From NCBI GenBank assembly GCA_949319575.1, contig CASGHD010000050.1:1-36150 (forward strand): 36,150 nt of DNA, read 5' to 3'. The notes beneath the pieces were generated by a model. The model had not been told where the DNA came from, did no database searches, and worked only from the letters and a program-made list of their open reading frames with translations. Below are positions 20,762 to 29,255 of this stretch, in pieces. Source of the stretch: an uncultured Anaerolineales bacterium. GTDB taxonomy: Bacteria > Chloroflexota > Anaerolineae > Anaerolineales > Villigracilaceae. The position numbers were made by a program, and so were the translations under genes. Within the stretch, counting starts at the first letter, position 1; every line of letters starts with the position of its first letter.

Positions 20762-21921
20762 ATTTTGTTTCCTCGCGCAAGAAGCGACGCTAACGCGCGA
20801 AGAAGGACATCCACATCCTTGTCCGTGTTGTATCCCTGAACGGAAACGCGGATCAATTTGTTCCCGCTCCACTCCAAGATGGGAACCTCGATTCGGAATT
20901 CCCCGTACAGTTGATTCTTCAACTCAGCCGCATCCACCCATGCGGGGAGCGGCGCGGCGAACAGCTGGCGAAACCAGTTCCCCGTCGGAGGGTGAAGCGG
21001 GGCAAGCCCGGTCAGTTCGCAGATCCGCCGTTGGGCATCCCTGGCAAGTTCGTGGCACGCGTCGCGGACAACCTCCCAGTTGTGTTTTTCTTGAAAGTCG
21101 ATCGCCGCCGGCACAGCCAAAAACGCGGCATGGTCGCGCGTGCCCCACCATTCATGATGATCGATAAACTCAGAGCCGCCTGGCGTTTCCGATTCGTAGC
21201 CCCACGAAACCACCAGAGGCTTCAGCAAATGCTGAACGCTGGGAGCGGCATACAAAAAGCCCGCGCCCTTCGGAGCGCACAACCATTTATGCAGGTTGCC
21301 TCCATAAAAATCCGCGCCCAGCGAATCGAGATGCAGTGGAATCTGCCCCGGCGCGTGAGCGCCATCCACAATGGTGAGAATGCCGCGTTCGCGCGCGCGA
21401 CGGACGATCTTGCTGACAGGCAGAAGGATCGCCGTCGGCGATGTGATGTGACTCACACAGATCACCCGCGTGTTCGGCGTCACGCCTGCAAAAAACTCTT
21501 CGAGAAATTTTTCTTCGGAAACAATGGGAACGGAAGTTGGCTGGTTGATATAGTTGAATCCGCGTTCCTTCGCAAGAAAACGCCACGTACGATCGACCGC
21601 GCCATATTCATGATTTGTGGTCAGCGCTTCATCGCCAACACCCAATTCGAGCGAACGGGCAATAATGTTCAAGGAGACCGTCACGTTTTGGGTATATACA
21701 AGATTGTCGGCATGAGTACCCAGATAATTTCCAAGTCGCTTGCGAGACTCTGCCAACAACGAGGGAATCCTCCTCCCCAAAAATTCGACCGGCTGTTTCT
21801 CCATCTCATTCTGCCAGCGTTGGTAATCGCTCATCACTGGCTTCGGGGTGGCTCCGAATGATCCATGATTAAGGAATGTCACCGAAGGGTCAAGCTGAAA
21901 GTGGGTTTCGAGATTATTCAT
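20758..21921 (-). CDS. class V aminotransferase, isopenicillin-N-epimerase-like
   Basis: A 387-residue fold-type I PLP enzyme. The PLP lysine is K212 in GGNLHKWLCAPKG; D186 and H189 in VDGAHAPGQ hold the cofactor ring. FLNHGSFGATPKPV at the N-terminus is typical of CefD-like proteins, which include epimerases and cysteine-desulfurase relatives. Substrate cannot be told. The start at 21921 gives the family's usual N-terminus; ATG-like start at 21954 is possible. No strong Shine-Dalgarno is visible. Confidence 0.9.
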   Translation of the reverse strand: MNNLETHFQLDPSVTFLNHGSFGATPKPVMSDYQRWQNEMEKQPVEFLGRRIPSLLAESRKRLGNYLGTHADNLVYTQNVTVSLNIIARSLELGVGDEALTTNHEYGAVDRTWRFLAKERGFNYINQPTSVPIVSEEKFLEEFFAGVTPNTRVICVSHITSPTAILLPVSKIVRRARERGILTIVDGAHAPGQIPLHLDSLGADFYGGNLHKWLCAPKGAGFLYAAPSVQHLLKPLVVSWGYESETPGGSEFIDHHEWWGTRDHAAFLAVPAAIDFQEKHNWEVVRDACHELARDAQRRICELTGLAPLHPPTGNWFRQLFAAPLPAWVDAAELKNQLYGEFRIEVPILEWSGNKLIRVSVQGYNTDKDVDVLLRALASLLARGNKI

Positions 21922-22150
21922 GGGACAATCGTACCCGAAAACGTCTTTTCGCATCGCGCAAATCTGTAGGGCTAGCGCATTTAGGTTTTATCCGCTCATC
22001 TTCGCTAACCTGCGCGAATTTTTAAGAGCGGAGCAGATTCTCTGATCAGGTTTCGGCGCCGGCAGGAACAAAATCTTTCAAATGCAATTGCCCTAACACA
22101 CAGGACGCGGCGCCCCGTTTCCGAATCCGTGTGATAATCTGAGAAACCTC

Positions 22151-23407
22151 ATGCTGAACCAAATTTTCCGCCTCAACGGCATCCCCTCTCAACACCATTC
22201 AAACTTTAAGCATCTGTATTTCGACATCGCCTGGTTTGGGGTGCTCAGCGGCTCAGCGGTCAACTTCCTCAGTGTGTACATCACGCGCATCGGCGGCACG
22301 GGCTTCGAAATCGGTTTAATCAGCGCCATATCTGCGGTGGTGAACCTCGCCCTCGCCCTTCCAGCGGGAAGATGGCTTGAAAAGCAGAATACCAGTAAAG
22401 CCATCTTCTGGACTTCCGTTGTATATCGCCTTGGGTTCTTCCCATTCATCATCCTTCCCATTGCATTATCGAAAGAAAGCCAGATCGTAGCATTCATCCT
22501 GTTGACATTTTTCATGTCAATCCCACTAACGCCCCTTGGCGTAGGCTTCAACGTCCTGTTTGCCGAAGTCGTCCCTGTTGACTACCGCGCCCATGTGGCT
22601 GGCATCCGTAACGTAATGTTCGCCCTCGCCTATATGCTCTCCTCGGTCGCAAGCGGATACCTCCTCGATACCGTTTCATTTCCGCTTGGATACCAGATCG
22701 TCTTCGCCGCCGGCGCCATCGGAGCGGCGATGAGCAGTTACCACTTGTATTTTGTCGCGCCAGTCGTCAATGGACAATCCCCGCTTCTCCCTCCAAGTCA
22801 GCCTGTTTCTCCAACCCCGGCGCGCTCCGCCGCCCGGAATTTCCTCTCCGCCCTGCGTTTCGATATCTGGAGGTCGCCGTTTCGAAACGTGCTCATCGGC
22901 TTGTTTGCATTTCACGCTTCGCAATACCTGCCAACGCCGTTATTCCCACTCTACAATATCCGCGTGCTGGGGTTGAACGACAACAACATCGGAATTGGCA
23001 CCGCGCTTTTCTACTTAACCGTCCTTCTGGGGTCTACACAGCTACGAAGAATGGCGCATCGCCTCGGGAACAAAATATTAACCGGCTGGAGCGCCGCCTT
23101 GATGGCGCTGTATCCGCTTTTGCTGGCAGGCTCGACGAACGTCTGGCAATATTACGGAATCTCCCTGATCGGCGGGCTAAATTTTGCCATGGTATCCGGC
23201 GTATACGCCAACTACATGCTCGACCATATTCCTCCAGACGACCGGCAGGCGCACCTGGCATGGTACAACATCATCCTCAACGCGTCGATCCTGATCGGCT
23301 CCCTGGGAGGTCCCCTGTTGGGCGAACTCATGGGTCTATCCTCCGCCCTGCTGTTGATCGCCGCGCTACGCTTTCTGGCAGGGATATTGATCTTGAAGTG
23401 GGGATGA
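22151..23407 (+). CDS. MFS transporter
   Basis: A 418-residue major-facilitator protein with about 12 hydrophobic segments in two halves split by a loop at residues 210-240 (Pro/Ser-rich). AGRWLEKQNTSK between helices 2 and 3 is the usual positively charged motif A position. Substrate unknown. Located divergent to the aminotransferase gene. A GATAAT at 22133-22138 could be a -10, giving a very short leader, but no -35 is clear. Confidence 0.9.
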   Translation: MLNQIFRLNGIPSQHHSNFKHLYFDIAWFGVLSGSAVNFLSVYITRIGGTGFEIGLISAISAVVNLALALPAGRWLEKQNTSKAIFWTSVVYRLGFFPFIILPIALSKESQIVAFILLTFFMSIPLTPLGVGFNVLFAEVVPVDYRAHVAGIRNVMFALAYMLSSVASGYLLDTVSFPLGYQIVFAAGAIGAAMSSYHLYFVAPVVNGQSPLLPPSQPVSPTPARSAARNFLSALRFDIWRSPFRNVLIGLFAFHASQYLPTPLFPLYNIRVLGLNDNNIGIGTALFYLTVLLGSTQLRRMAHRLGNKILTGWSAALMALYPLLLAGSTNVWQYYGISLIGGLNFAMVSGVYANYMLDHIPPDDRQAHLAWYNIILNASILIGSLGGPLLGELMGLSSALLLIAALRFLAGILILKWG

Positions 23408-23440
23408 TAGCGGCGAAACCTGTGCGTAAAAGTTCCCTTC

Positions 23441-23500
23441 GCCACAGAGATCACTGAAATCATAGAGAGAAAACCTCAAAATCTCTGCGTTCTCTGTGGC
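23441..23500. repeat. single palindromic unit upstream of smpB
   Basis: GCCACAGAGA at the left and the exact inverse TCTCTGTGGC at the right, with an A-rich centre. Same architecture as the 62-bp units around the GxxExxY gene. Confidence 0.75.
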
Positions 23501-23569
23501 TTCATACACTGTAGTCGTCCCCGTCCGGCGATCAAAAAACCGCGCCGGGGATTGTGGTAACATCCACCC

Positions 23570-24028
23570 ATGACTGATGACGTCAAAATAGTTGCCAACA
23601 ACCGTAAGGCAAGTTTTGAATACTTTCTGCTTGAAAAGTTCGAGGCGGGACTCGTCCTCCAGGGAAGTGAGATCAAATCGATACGGGCGGGGCAAATGAG
23701 CATACAAGAATCGTATGTAGATATTGAAAATGGCGAACAAGCCTGGCTGGTCGAAGCGCATATCGCGCCATACGAACAGGCAAACCGCTTCAATCACGAG
23801 CCGAAGCGCAAGCGCAAACTCCTACTCCACAAAAAGCAGATCCGCGAACTCTGGAACAATGTCCGCATCAAAGGCATGACGGTGGTGCCGACGCGCGTCT
23901 ATCTCAAGAACGGGCGCGCCAAGATCGAGATCGCCCTTGCCAAAGGGAAAAAAGCATACGATAAGCGCGCCACCATTGCCAAGCGAGACGAAGCGCGTAG
24001 CGCCGAACGCCAAACCAGAGTTAGATAG
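23570..24028 (+). CDS. smpB: SsrA-binding protein SmpB
   Basis: A 152-residue protein that binds tmRNA and brings it to stalled ribosomes in trans-translation. Conserved blocks: IVANNRKASFEYFLLEKFEAGLVLQGSEIKS at the start, ESYVDIENGEQAWLVEAHI, NHEPKRKRKLLLHK, and the basic tail KGKKAYDKRATIAKRDE. Length is normal. No tmRNA gene is seen in the window. Confidence 0.97.
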   Translation: MTDDVKIVANNRKASFEYFLLEKFEAGLVLQGSEIKSIRAGQMSIQESYVDIENGEQAWLVEAHIAPYEQANRFNHEPKRKRKLLLHKKQIRELWNNVRIKGMTVVPTRVYLKNGRAKIEIALAKGKKAYDKRATIAKRDEARSAERQTRVR

Positions 24029-24049
24029 TCTAGTAGTTCACGGGCAACC

Positions 24050-24826
24050 ATGCAACCATTTACCATCGGCGGTATTAACAAACTTCCTGAGGCTGAAAAG
24101 CGGAAAATGTACTCCCGCTATATTCCATCGGAACTAACCGAAAAATTCCAGGTTGAGAACGTGGCAGAAAACCGCGACCTATTGCGCTTCCGGTTTGCCG
24201 AAGGCTCGAGCGACGTGGAAATGATGCTGTTTCACGAGGTCGGCTTCCCTGACCCGATTCTCTACGCCCATCTGGCAGATTCAATGAACGGGCAGATTTT
24301 CATCCTGCTTTACATTTTGAACGACCCCGCCTCTCCGCGTTTCGACGTGGACAAAATGCCCGATGGAAGCCCAACCGGCTTTGGGATTCAAAAACGAAAC
24401 CTGGATGCCGAACGATCTGCCATGGAGGCGGGACTCGCGCCGGGTCAGATCCGGCGCGGCTTGCGTTCCCTTCGTTCGGCGATTCACGCCTTCGAAGACT
24501 TCATGACCTATCTCAAGCATGACATGTATTACATCGAGCCGTTGTATTACCACAACGCGGTCATCTTTGAACGGTATGGGTTCAGTTATCAGTCGGGGAA
24601 AAAATTGATGAGCCAGATCCACGATGGGTTTGCGGAAGGAGGCGTTCTCCGCGAGCGGTTGAATAATTCAAGTCCGTTTCGTTCCCCTAGCGCGGCAAAC
24701 AGCATACGGCTTCGCTCATGGGCGATCCACGATGGAATCCTCGGGGAACCGTTTACAAAAGTCACCATGTACAAACGCGTGGGGGTTTCCGCAAACATCA
24801 GCACCACGCCGGGTTGCGAGTGGTAA
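24050..24826 (+). CDS. conserved hypothetical protein
   Basis: A 258-residue soluble protein that I do not recognise by name. It follows smpB by 21 bp on the same strand. Notable segments: VEMMLFHEVGFPDPILYAHL, ILLYILNDPASPRFDVD, an Arg-rich helix GQIRRGLRSLRSAIHAFEDF, and MYYIEPLYYHNAVIFERYGFSY, the last reminiscent of the substrate-binding end of GNAT acetyltransferases (N-A-x-x-x-Y-x-x-x-G-F), though no acetyl-CoA P-loop is visible. No signal or membrane segment. Confidence 0.8.
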   Translation: MQPFTIGGINKLPEAEKRKMYSRYIPSELTEKFQVENVAENRDLLRFRFAEGSSDVEMMLFHEVGFPDPILYAHLADSMNGQIFILLYILNDPASPRFDVDKMPDGSPTGFGIQKRNLDAERSAMEAGLAPGQIRRGLRSLRSAIHAFEDFMTYLKHDMYYIEPLYYHNAVIFERYGFSYQSGKKLMSQIHDGFAEGGVLRERLNNSSPFRSPSAANSIRLRSWAIHDGILGEPFTKVTMYKRVGVSANISTTPGCEW

Positions 24827-24848
24827 ATTTCGATTAATAATATAACTT

Positions 24849-24919
24849 ACGCAGTTGGCGGGCAGTTGTACTGCCGCCGTTATAGCGCGCCTTCAACGAA
24901 ACCGGCTCAACTGGGTAAC
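24849..24919. repeat. palindromic element with TTACGCAGTTG ends
   Basis: TTACGCAGTTG (about 24847-24857) and CAACTGGGTAA at the right are inverted with one mismatch; a GGCAGT-TGT-ACTGCC hairpin (24861-24875) lies inside. Farther right, GCGAGCG/CGCTCGC arms near 24977-24992 and repeated CTCTACT reach into the HxlR stop codon. No gene between 24827 and 25006. Confidence 0.55.
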
Positions 24920-25006
24920 TCCTAAAGCGGCTTGGTATTCAGACGCCCGCGCTGATTCTAATGGCGTACTATCCAGCGAGCGCGAACGCTCGCTACTCGC
25001 TCTACT

Positions 25007-25402
25007 CTACTCGTCCCCGTTCTTTCTAAGCGAGGAGTGAGCGTCGTAGACAGATTGCGCGCTGACAATATCGGTGATATTGGTCTCTGCCCAATTGCGA
25101 ATAGCGGCAATCGGTTCGCGCAGGGTTTGTCCGAGCGGGGTCAATTGATATTCAACACGCGGCGGAATCTGCGCGTACACCGTGCGAGTGACCAAGCCAT
25201 CGCGCTCCAAGCCGCGTAGGGTTTGAGTCAACATCTTTTGCGATATCCCCTCGATCTCGCGTTTTAATTCGGAAAAACGCCGCGGATGGCTTTCAAGCAT
25301 ACCGACGATCAACGTTGTCCACTTGTCAGCGATGCGATCGAGAGCCAGGCGAGTGGGACAGGCTTTTTTGTACACATTCCCACGAATAGGATTGGTTTCC
25401 AT
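25007..25402 (-). CDS. HxlR-family redox-type transcriptional regulator
   Basis: A 131-residue winged-helix protein of the HxlR/MarR-like class. Conserved C15 in KKACPTRLALDRIADKWTTLI is the sensing cysteine position of YodB/HypR-type regulators, and FSELKREIEGISQKMLTQTLRGLERDGLVTR is the recognition helix and wing. It is divergent from an oxidoreductase and a cupin that it probably controls. The last codons and the TAG lie in a CTCTACT repeat, so the C-terminus may have been altered. Confidence 0.93.
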   Translation of the reverse strand: METNPIRGNVYKKACPTRLALDRIADKWTTLIVGMLESHPRRFSELKREIEGISQKMLTQTLRGLERDGLVTRTVYAQIPPRVEYQLTPLGQTLREPIAAIRNWAETNITDIVSAQSVYDAHSSLRKNGDE

Positions 25403-25404
25403 GC

Positions 25405-25461
25405 GGTGAGTATATCACCTCAAAGTGCCTGATTGAAAAAAGAGAGTTGGTATATTATAGT
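25405..25461. promoter_or_regulatory. divergent promoter and possible HxlR operator
   Basis: Plus strand: TTGAAA (25433-25438), 17 bp, TATAGT (25456-25461), driving the oxidoreductase gene. On the minus strand the same AT-rich block reads TATAAT (25453-25458), a -10 for the HxlR gene. The inverted repeat GGTGA-N5-TCACC (25405-25419) lies just before the HxlR start codon and is a candidate operator. Confidence 0.5.
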
Positions 25462-25492
25462 GACCAAAATCCCATAAAGGAGAACAAGAAAC

Positions 25493-26131
25493 ATGAAGAT
25501 AGCCTTATTTGGCGCGACCGGAAACATCGGAAAAATTATTGCCCAAGAAGCCCTGTTCCGCGGACATTCTGTGACCGGGCTGGTGCGTCACCCCGAACGC
25601 GGTGTTCTTACGCACCCCAACTTCATTCTTCGGCAAACTAATATTCTGGAGACACATCTAGTTACAACAGAAGTAACGGAACATGATGTGGTCGTCAGCG
25701 CGTTCGCCCCTGAGTTTTCAACCCCCAACACATTATCGAGCGCCGCCGCTTCCTTGATTCAAGGGTTACAAGCGGCTCAGGTTAACCGCCTGTTGGTAGT
25801 GGGCGGAGCGGGAAGCCTGGAAGTATCGCCGGGTCTTCAATTAATGGATAGTCCCCAGTTCCCGCCAGATTGGAGACCGCTCGCCAGCGCGCATGGCGAC
25901 GCGCTGAAAGTGTATCGCCAGAACGACACCCTGTATTGGACCTACTTCAGCCCGGCAGACAGGATTTCCCCCGGAAGCCGCACCGGCGCCTTCCGCATCG
26001 GTAACGATAATCGTTTACTGGTAGACGAGCAGGGAAATAGCATCATCTCCATCGAAGACTTTGCCCTGGCGCTGGTCAATGAAATCGAGACGCCACGTTT
26101 CATCCGACAGCGCGTTACTGTGGCTTACTAA
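25493..26131 (+). CDS. NAD(P)-binding oxidoreductase (YwnB-like)
   Basis: A 212-residue Rossmann protein of the atypical short-chain dehydrogenase NAD(P)H-binding family. GATGNIG at residues 8-14 is the nucleotide loop; LLVVGGAGSLEVSPG and the C-terminal SIISIEDFALALVNEIE are family marks. Relatives are controlled by HxlR-type regulators and serve in electrophile or quinone stress. AAAGGAG lies 10 bases before the ATG. Confidence 0.92.
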   Translation: MKIALFGATGNIGKIIAQEALFRGHSVTGLVRHPERGVLTHPNFILRQTNILETHLVTTEVTEHDVVVSAFAPEFSTPNTLSSAAASLIQGLQAAQVNRLLVVGGAGSLEVSPGLQLMDSPQFPPDWRPLASAHGDALKVYRQNDTLYWTYFSPADRISPGSRTGAFRIGNDNRLLVDEQGNSIISIEDFALALVNEIETPRFIRQRVTVAY

Positions 26132-26146
26132 ATGCGGAGGAAAAAT

Positions 26147-26593
26147 ATGAGCGCAAAACATGTTTTTTCCATGGCGGGCAAACGTCCATCTTTTGAAGAA
26201 GATGGCGTGGCAGATATGGAATTGATTGTCACAAAAGAACAGAGTGAGAGGCGTTACACGATCATGGTCTCACGCTGGCTGTCCACTTTTGAGGTCCCGC
26301 CTCATTTCCACAAGGAACACTCAGAAACCTTTTACGTGTTAGACGGGCAGGTGGAATGGACAGTCGAAGGCGAAACCCACATCCTTCGCGCGGGCGATGC
26401 GCTTTACGTCCCGCCGAACACCGTTCACAGTGTGCGCGTGGTAGGAGGCGCGGACAGTCACAATATGCTGATCTATGAACCGGGCGGCTATGAAGAACAG
26501 GTTGATTACAAGATGAATTACACTGCCGAAGAACTAAAAAGCCCGGAGATAAGAGATCGCATTCGCCAGATGAGCGATTTCAATGTGGTGTAG
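26147..26593 (+). CDS. cupin-domain protein
   Basis: A 148-residue single-cupin protein. Metal-binding motif 1 is PPHFHKEHSETFYVLDG and motif 2 GDALYVPPNTVHSV. The start at 26147 is chosen because GGAGG (26136-26140) lies 6 bases upstream; an ATG at 26132 would put the Shine-Dalgarno inside the gene. It follows the oxidoreductase stop by 15 bp and should be co-transcribed. The reaction is unknown; such cupins often act on quinone-like or small carbonyl compounds. Confidence 0.9.
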   Translation: MSAKHVFSMAGKRPSFEEDGVADMELIVTKEQSERRYTIMVSRWLSTFEVPPHFHKEHSETFYVLDGQVEWTVEGETHILRAGDALYVPPNTVHSVRVVGGADSHNMLIYEPGGYEEQVDYKMNYTAEELKSPEIRDRIRQMSDFNVV

Positions 26594-26609
26594 CGGCTTG
26601 TAAGACATA

Positions 26610-26736
26610 GTAACTGGTGTTACACAATCGAAATCAATTTGGCTTCTGTAACGCGACATTCATGTCGCTCTTGCGCAAGGGCAGCCTGAAGGGCGAGATA
26701 CATCTCGCGTTACTGCTATCACTGCGCAAGGTAAGA
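26610..26736. repeat. cluster of nested palindromes
   Basis: GTAAC-TGGT-GTTAC (26610-26623), then an outer pair GTAACGCGA / TCGCGTTAC (26648-26656, 26705-26713) enclosing GCGACAT-TC-ATGTCGC, CTTGCGCAAG and GCGAGAT-AC-ATCTCGC. It resembles the element at 16148-16238. A separate 14-bp-stem hairpin is at 26750-26782. No gene in 26594-27079. Confidence 0.65.
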
Positions 26737-26794
26737 TAGCAAGAAATTTAACAACGGTCGTCCAGGCAGGACGACCGTTGTTCTTAAGGTGGTA

Positions 26795-26983
26795 GGCTCT
26801 ACCGTTTTTAACGGGAAACCCTTTTCAAACACAAAGGCTTGCATTGACGGTTCGTCTTTCGCTCACCGTGTCGAAATGACACGACGGTCACAAAGGAAAA
26901 ACCCAGGGAATTTCGGCTTTTCCCCCTTTGTGTGCTTTGTGTCCTTCGTGGTGAGGCTCTTTCCCGTTAATTACGGAAGACCC
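26795..26983. mobile_element. 189-bp MITE (copy B) with 8-bp target duplication
   Basis: Ends GGCTCTACCGTTTTTAACGG and, inverted, GGGTCTTCCGTAATTAACGG; flanked exactly by AGGTGGTA (26787-26794 and 26984-26991). The sequence is closely similar along its whole length to copy A at 12152-12335, including a shared interior block CAAAGGCTTGCATTGACGG. Confidence 0.93.
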
Positions 26984-27079
26984 AGGTGGTATAAATTGAC
27001 ATCTCGTAGCGGGACAGGGTTTGCACACAGCGCGCAGAGATTAAATACGAAGACCATGAACGCATCATGGTCTTGTTAG

Positions 27080-27151
27080 TAGCGGGGGCAGGACTTGAAC
27101 CTGCGACCTTCGGGTTATGAGCCCGACGAGCTGCCACTGCTCCACCCCGCA
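27080..27151 (-). tRNA. initiator tRNA-Met (CAT)
   Basis: A 72-nt cloverleaf with anticodon CAT in GGGCTCATAACCC. The three G-C pairs of the anticodon stem and the unpaired first acceptor position (T1 against T72, with GCGGGG/CCCCGC pairing after it) are marks of the initiator. T-arm GCAGG-TTCAAGT-CCTGC is intact. The CCA end is not encoded. Confidence 0.95.
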
Positions 27152-27171
27152 TCGGGTATCAAAGCCCGCCG

Positions 27172-27200
27172 ATAGTACCACAAGCAACAATCAACGTCAA
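27172..27200 (-). promoter_or_regulatory. promoter of the initiator tRNA
   Basis: TTGACG (27195-27200), 17 bp, TACTAT (27172-27177) on the minus strand; transcription would start about 14 bases before the tRNA. Confidence 0.65.
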
Positions 27201-27380
27201 GCGAGATAAGAAGCGCTTGGTCTGACAATCCCTTTGCGCAAAAAAATTGCATCTTGATAAGATGACAAAGTTGTAGTTTAATCGGCGCTACCTTAAAAGA
27301 CCAAAGGCAACTTTTTTTAAGATTAAGGTATAATAACTCTATTACTGCGCGACTCTTTTTGAAATTATCATCCATATTAT

Positions 27381-28037
27381 ATGAAAAAGGCGACACTTCT
27401 CGTGATCGAAGGACGACACACAGAAATCCCTTCTTTTGCAAGCGACTTGCAAAAGAAGGGATTTGATATTCGTTCGTTTCAAAACGGAAGCCAAGCCGCA
27501 TCCAAGCTAAAACAAATCAACCCTGTTGTGGTTATCGTCAACGCCGCATCCCTGAGAAGCACAGGCGTGCGCATCTGTCTTTCCCTGCGCAAGAAAGATC
27601 AAAAAGTTCCAATCATCCTTATCCTGACAAAAGAAAAGCCTGTCGATAAAAACCTCGCCGACTCAGTGCTTGCGCTTCCGTTTACCGCGCAAAAGCTGGT
27701 CAACCGAGTCAAGGCGCTTATGCCCGATGACGGCAACAATCTTGTCAGCGTGGGACCCATCCGCCTCGACATCGAACATCGCCGGGTAAGATGCCTCGGA
27801 AAAAGCGCCAAGCTAACCCCGCGCCTCATCACCCTGCTTCACATTTTGATGGACAAACACGGCGAGGTGGTGGAACGCGAATCGTTATTCAAAAAAGTGT
27901 GGGAAACAAATTACACCGGCGATACGCGCACACTGGATGTCCACATTTCGTGGTTGCGCCGCGCCATTGAACTTGACCCCAATAACCCCAAATTCTTGAA
28001 AACCATTCGTGGTGTTGGGTATCGGCTAGACGTTTAA
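27381..28037 (+). CDS. OmpR-type response regulator with non-phosphorylatable receiver
   Basis: A 218-residue protein. Residues 1-115 have the receiver fold but key residues are lost: the phospho-Asp position is N54 (VIVNAASLRS), the acidic pocket is EG instead of two acidic residues, and Lys of the KPF motif is L99 (LPF). T83-K84 remains in LILTKEK. The C-terminal winged helix is complete (LTPRLITLLHILMDKHGEVV to TIRGVGYRLDV). No histidine kinase is adjacent, so it is an orphan probably acting without phosphorylation. TATAAT at 27329-27334 may be its -10. A perfect 41-bp hairpin lies in codons 15-28. Its 3' end overlaps the convergent methyltransferase gene by 12 bp. Confidence 0.92.
   Translation: MKKATLLVIEGRHTEIPSFASDLQKKGFDIRSFQNGSQAASKLKQINPVVVIVNAASLRSTGVRICLSLRKKDQKVPIILILTKEKPVDKNLADSVLALPFTAQKLVNRVKALMPDDGNNLVSVGPIRLDIEHRRVRCLGKSAKLTPRLITLLHILMDKHGEVVERESLFKKVWETNYTGDTRTLDVHISWLRRAIELDPNNPKFLKTIRGVGYRLDV
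27424..27464. repeat. perfect 19-bp-stem hairpin inside the regulator gene
   Basis: Arms 27424-27442 and 27446-27464 are exact reverse complements around CGA. It spans codons for IPSFASDLQKKGF, and in mRNA would form a very stable hairpin about 45 nt after the start codon. Confidence 0.9.
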
Positions 28038-29252
28038 CTGAATCAGTTTGCCTGTTACGCTTACTACTCGGACGCAAGCCTTGCGCCCGAGTTTTATTTT
28101 AATTTCTTTGGAAATTTCCGCGCCTCGATTCGGTAGCACAGCCTGCTTTACGCTCTTAAAAACCGAGCCGCTCCAATTCGGGTCTACTTCCCAGTAGTCA
28201 ACATTTGACCGTGTTTCCAACCGCAAAGTATCGTTTTGCAATTTAACCTTAACCTCAGATGTGGCGCTACCTTCAGATTGGCGCTTCGCCTGATTTGTTT
28301 TGTCCAATGAAAAGGGACCCGCGATCGCTATCAGCCGTTTCCGGGCGGCATGAACTGCGCGGAACGATTCGTCACAAGTAATAAATTTTCGCCCATGACG
28401 CGCCGCAACAACAGAGGTTGTCCCAGAACCGCAAAAGAAATCCGCAACGATGTCGCCCGGGTTCGAAGAGGCGAGGATAACCCTCTCCAGCAAGGCTTCA
28501 GGCTTTTGTGTAGGATACCCTGTGCGTTCATTGTGCAGTCGCGCCACGACAGGAAAGTACCACCAATCTTCCGGGACCTTGCCACGCGCTAAATTGGGAA
28601 CTTTTCCAAACCCCGCCTTGCGCGATAATCTAAACGTATTCACCGTATTTTGATTGTACGGTTCACGCACGGCATCCGCATTGAATGTGTAATCTCCCCC
28701 TTTGACATACGACAGGATCGTGTCATGCTTGCGGTTAAACGCCCGTTTGATCGGCGAGGGACCGTGATACGTCCAGATGATTTCGTTCAAGAACTGTCCG
28801 GCGCCGAAAATTTCATCGAGCAGTAGGCGGGCGTAAGAATCGGCATGCCAATCCAAATGGAGGTAGAGCGTCCCCTTTGGAGCAAGAAGCCGGTGCATGA
28901 GGAAAAGTCGCTGGTAGAGGAAATCCAGATACGAATCCAGGTTCTTCCAGGAATCATGATAGCCTTCTGCCAGTTTCCAGTCTTGCGGTTTACGCGAATC
29001 TTCTCCCCTGCCTATACGAGTCTGGAATTTTTTATTCGTAAAAAAGGGCGGGTCGGCATAAATCAGGTTGATTTTGCCTTCACAGTCAGAAAGAAGCGAG
29101 GACATCACGGTCAGGTTATCGCCCCAAATTAATCGATTTTCAACTTTCGCAGTCGGGTATCCGTTGCCGCCTGGGTAAATAATCGAGTCTGTTACCAGCG
29201 ATTCGGGTTCTGGAGTTGCGAGTTGCTTGCCCTGCCAAATTAGTTCAGGCAT
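28026..29252 (-). CDS. beta-class DNA methyltransferase (N4-C or N6-A)
   Basis: A 408-residue site-specific methyltransferase. Motif order is that of the beta class: catalytic DPPF (67-70) first, a variable target-recognition region, then GYPTQKP (245-251) and the SAM-binding DFFCGSGTT (271-279). A C-terminal extension of about 100 residues after the catalytic domain (from about 310) is unassigned. No restriction enzyme lies beside it, so it is an orphan in this window. The start codon is 3 bp after the stop of the second L,D-transpeptidase, implying co-transcription. Confidence 0.93.
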   Translation of the reverse strand: MPELIWQGKQLATPEPESLVTDSIIYPGGNGYPTAKVENRLIWGDNLTVMSSLLSDCEGKINLIYADPPFFTNKKFQTRIGRGEDSRKPQDWKLAEGYHDSWKNLDSYLDFLYQRLFLMHRLLAPKGTLYLHLDWHADSYARLLLDEIFGAGQFLNEIIWTYHGPSPIKRAFNRKHDTILSYVKGGDYTFNADAVREPYNQNTVNTFRLSRKAGFGKVPNLARGKVPEDWWYFPVVARLHNERTGYPTQKPEALLERVILASSNPGDIVADFFCGSGTTSVVAARHGRKFITCDESFRAVHAARKRLIAIAGPFSLDKTNQAKRQSEGSATSEVKVKLQNDTLRLETRSNVDYWEVDPNWSGSVFKSVKQAVLPNRGAEISKEIKIKLGRKACVRVVSVTGKLIQLNV

Positions 29253-29255
29253 GGT

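Noticed and set aside
27115-27501. minus-strand frame opposite the response regulator
   Set aside because: It contains the same peptide as the regulator only because of the perfect palindrome, and it overlaps the tRNA.
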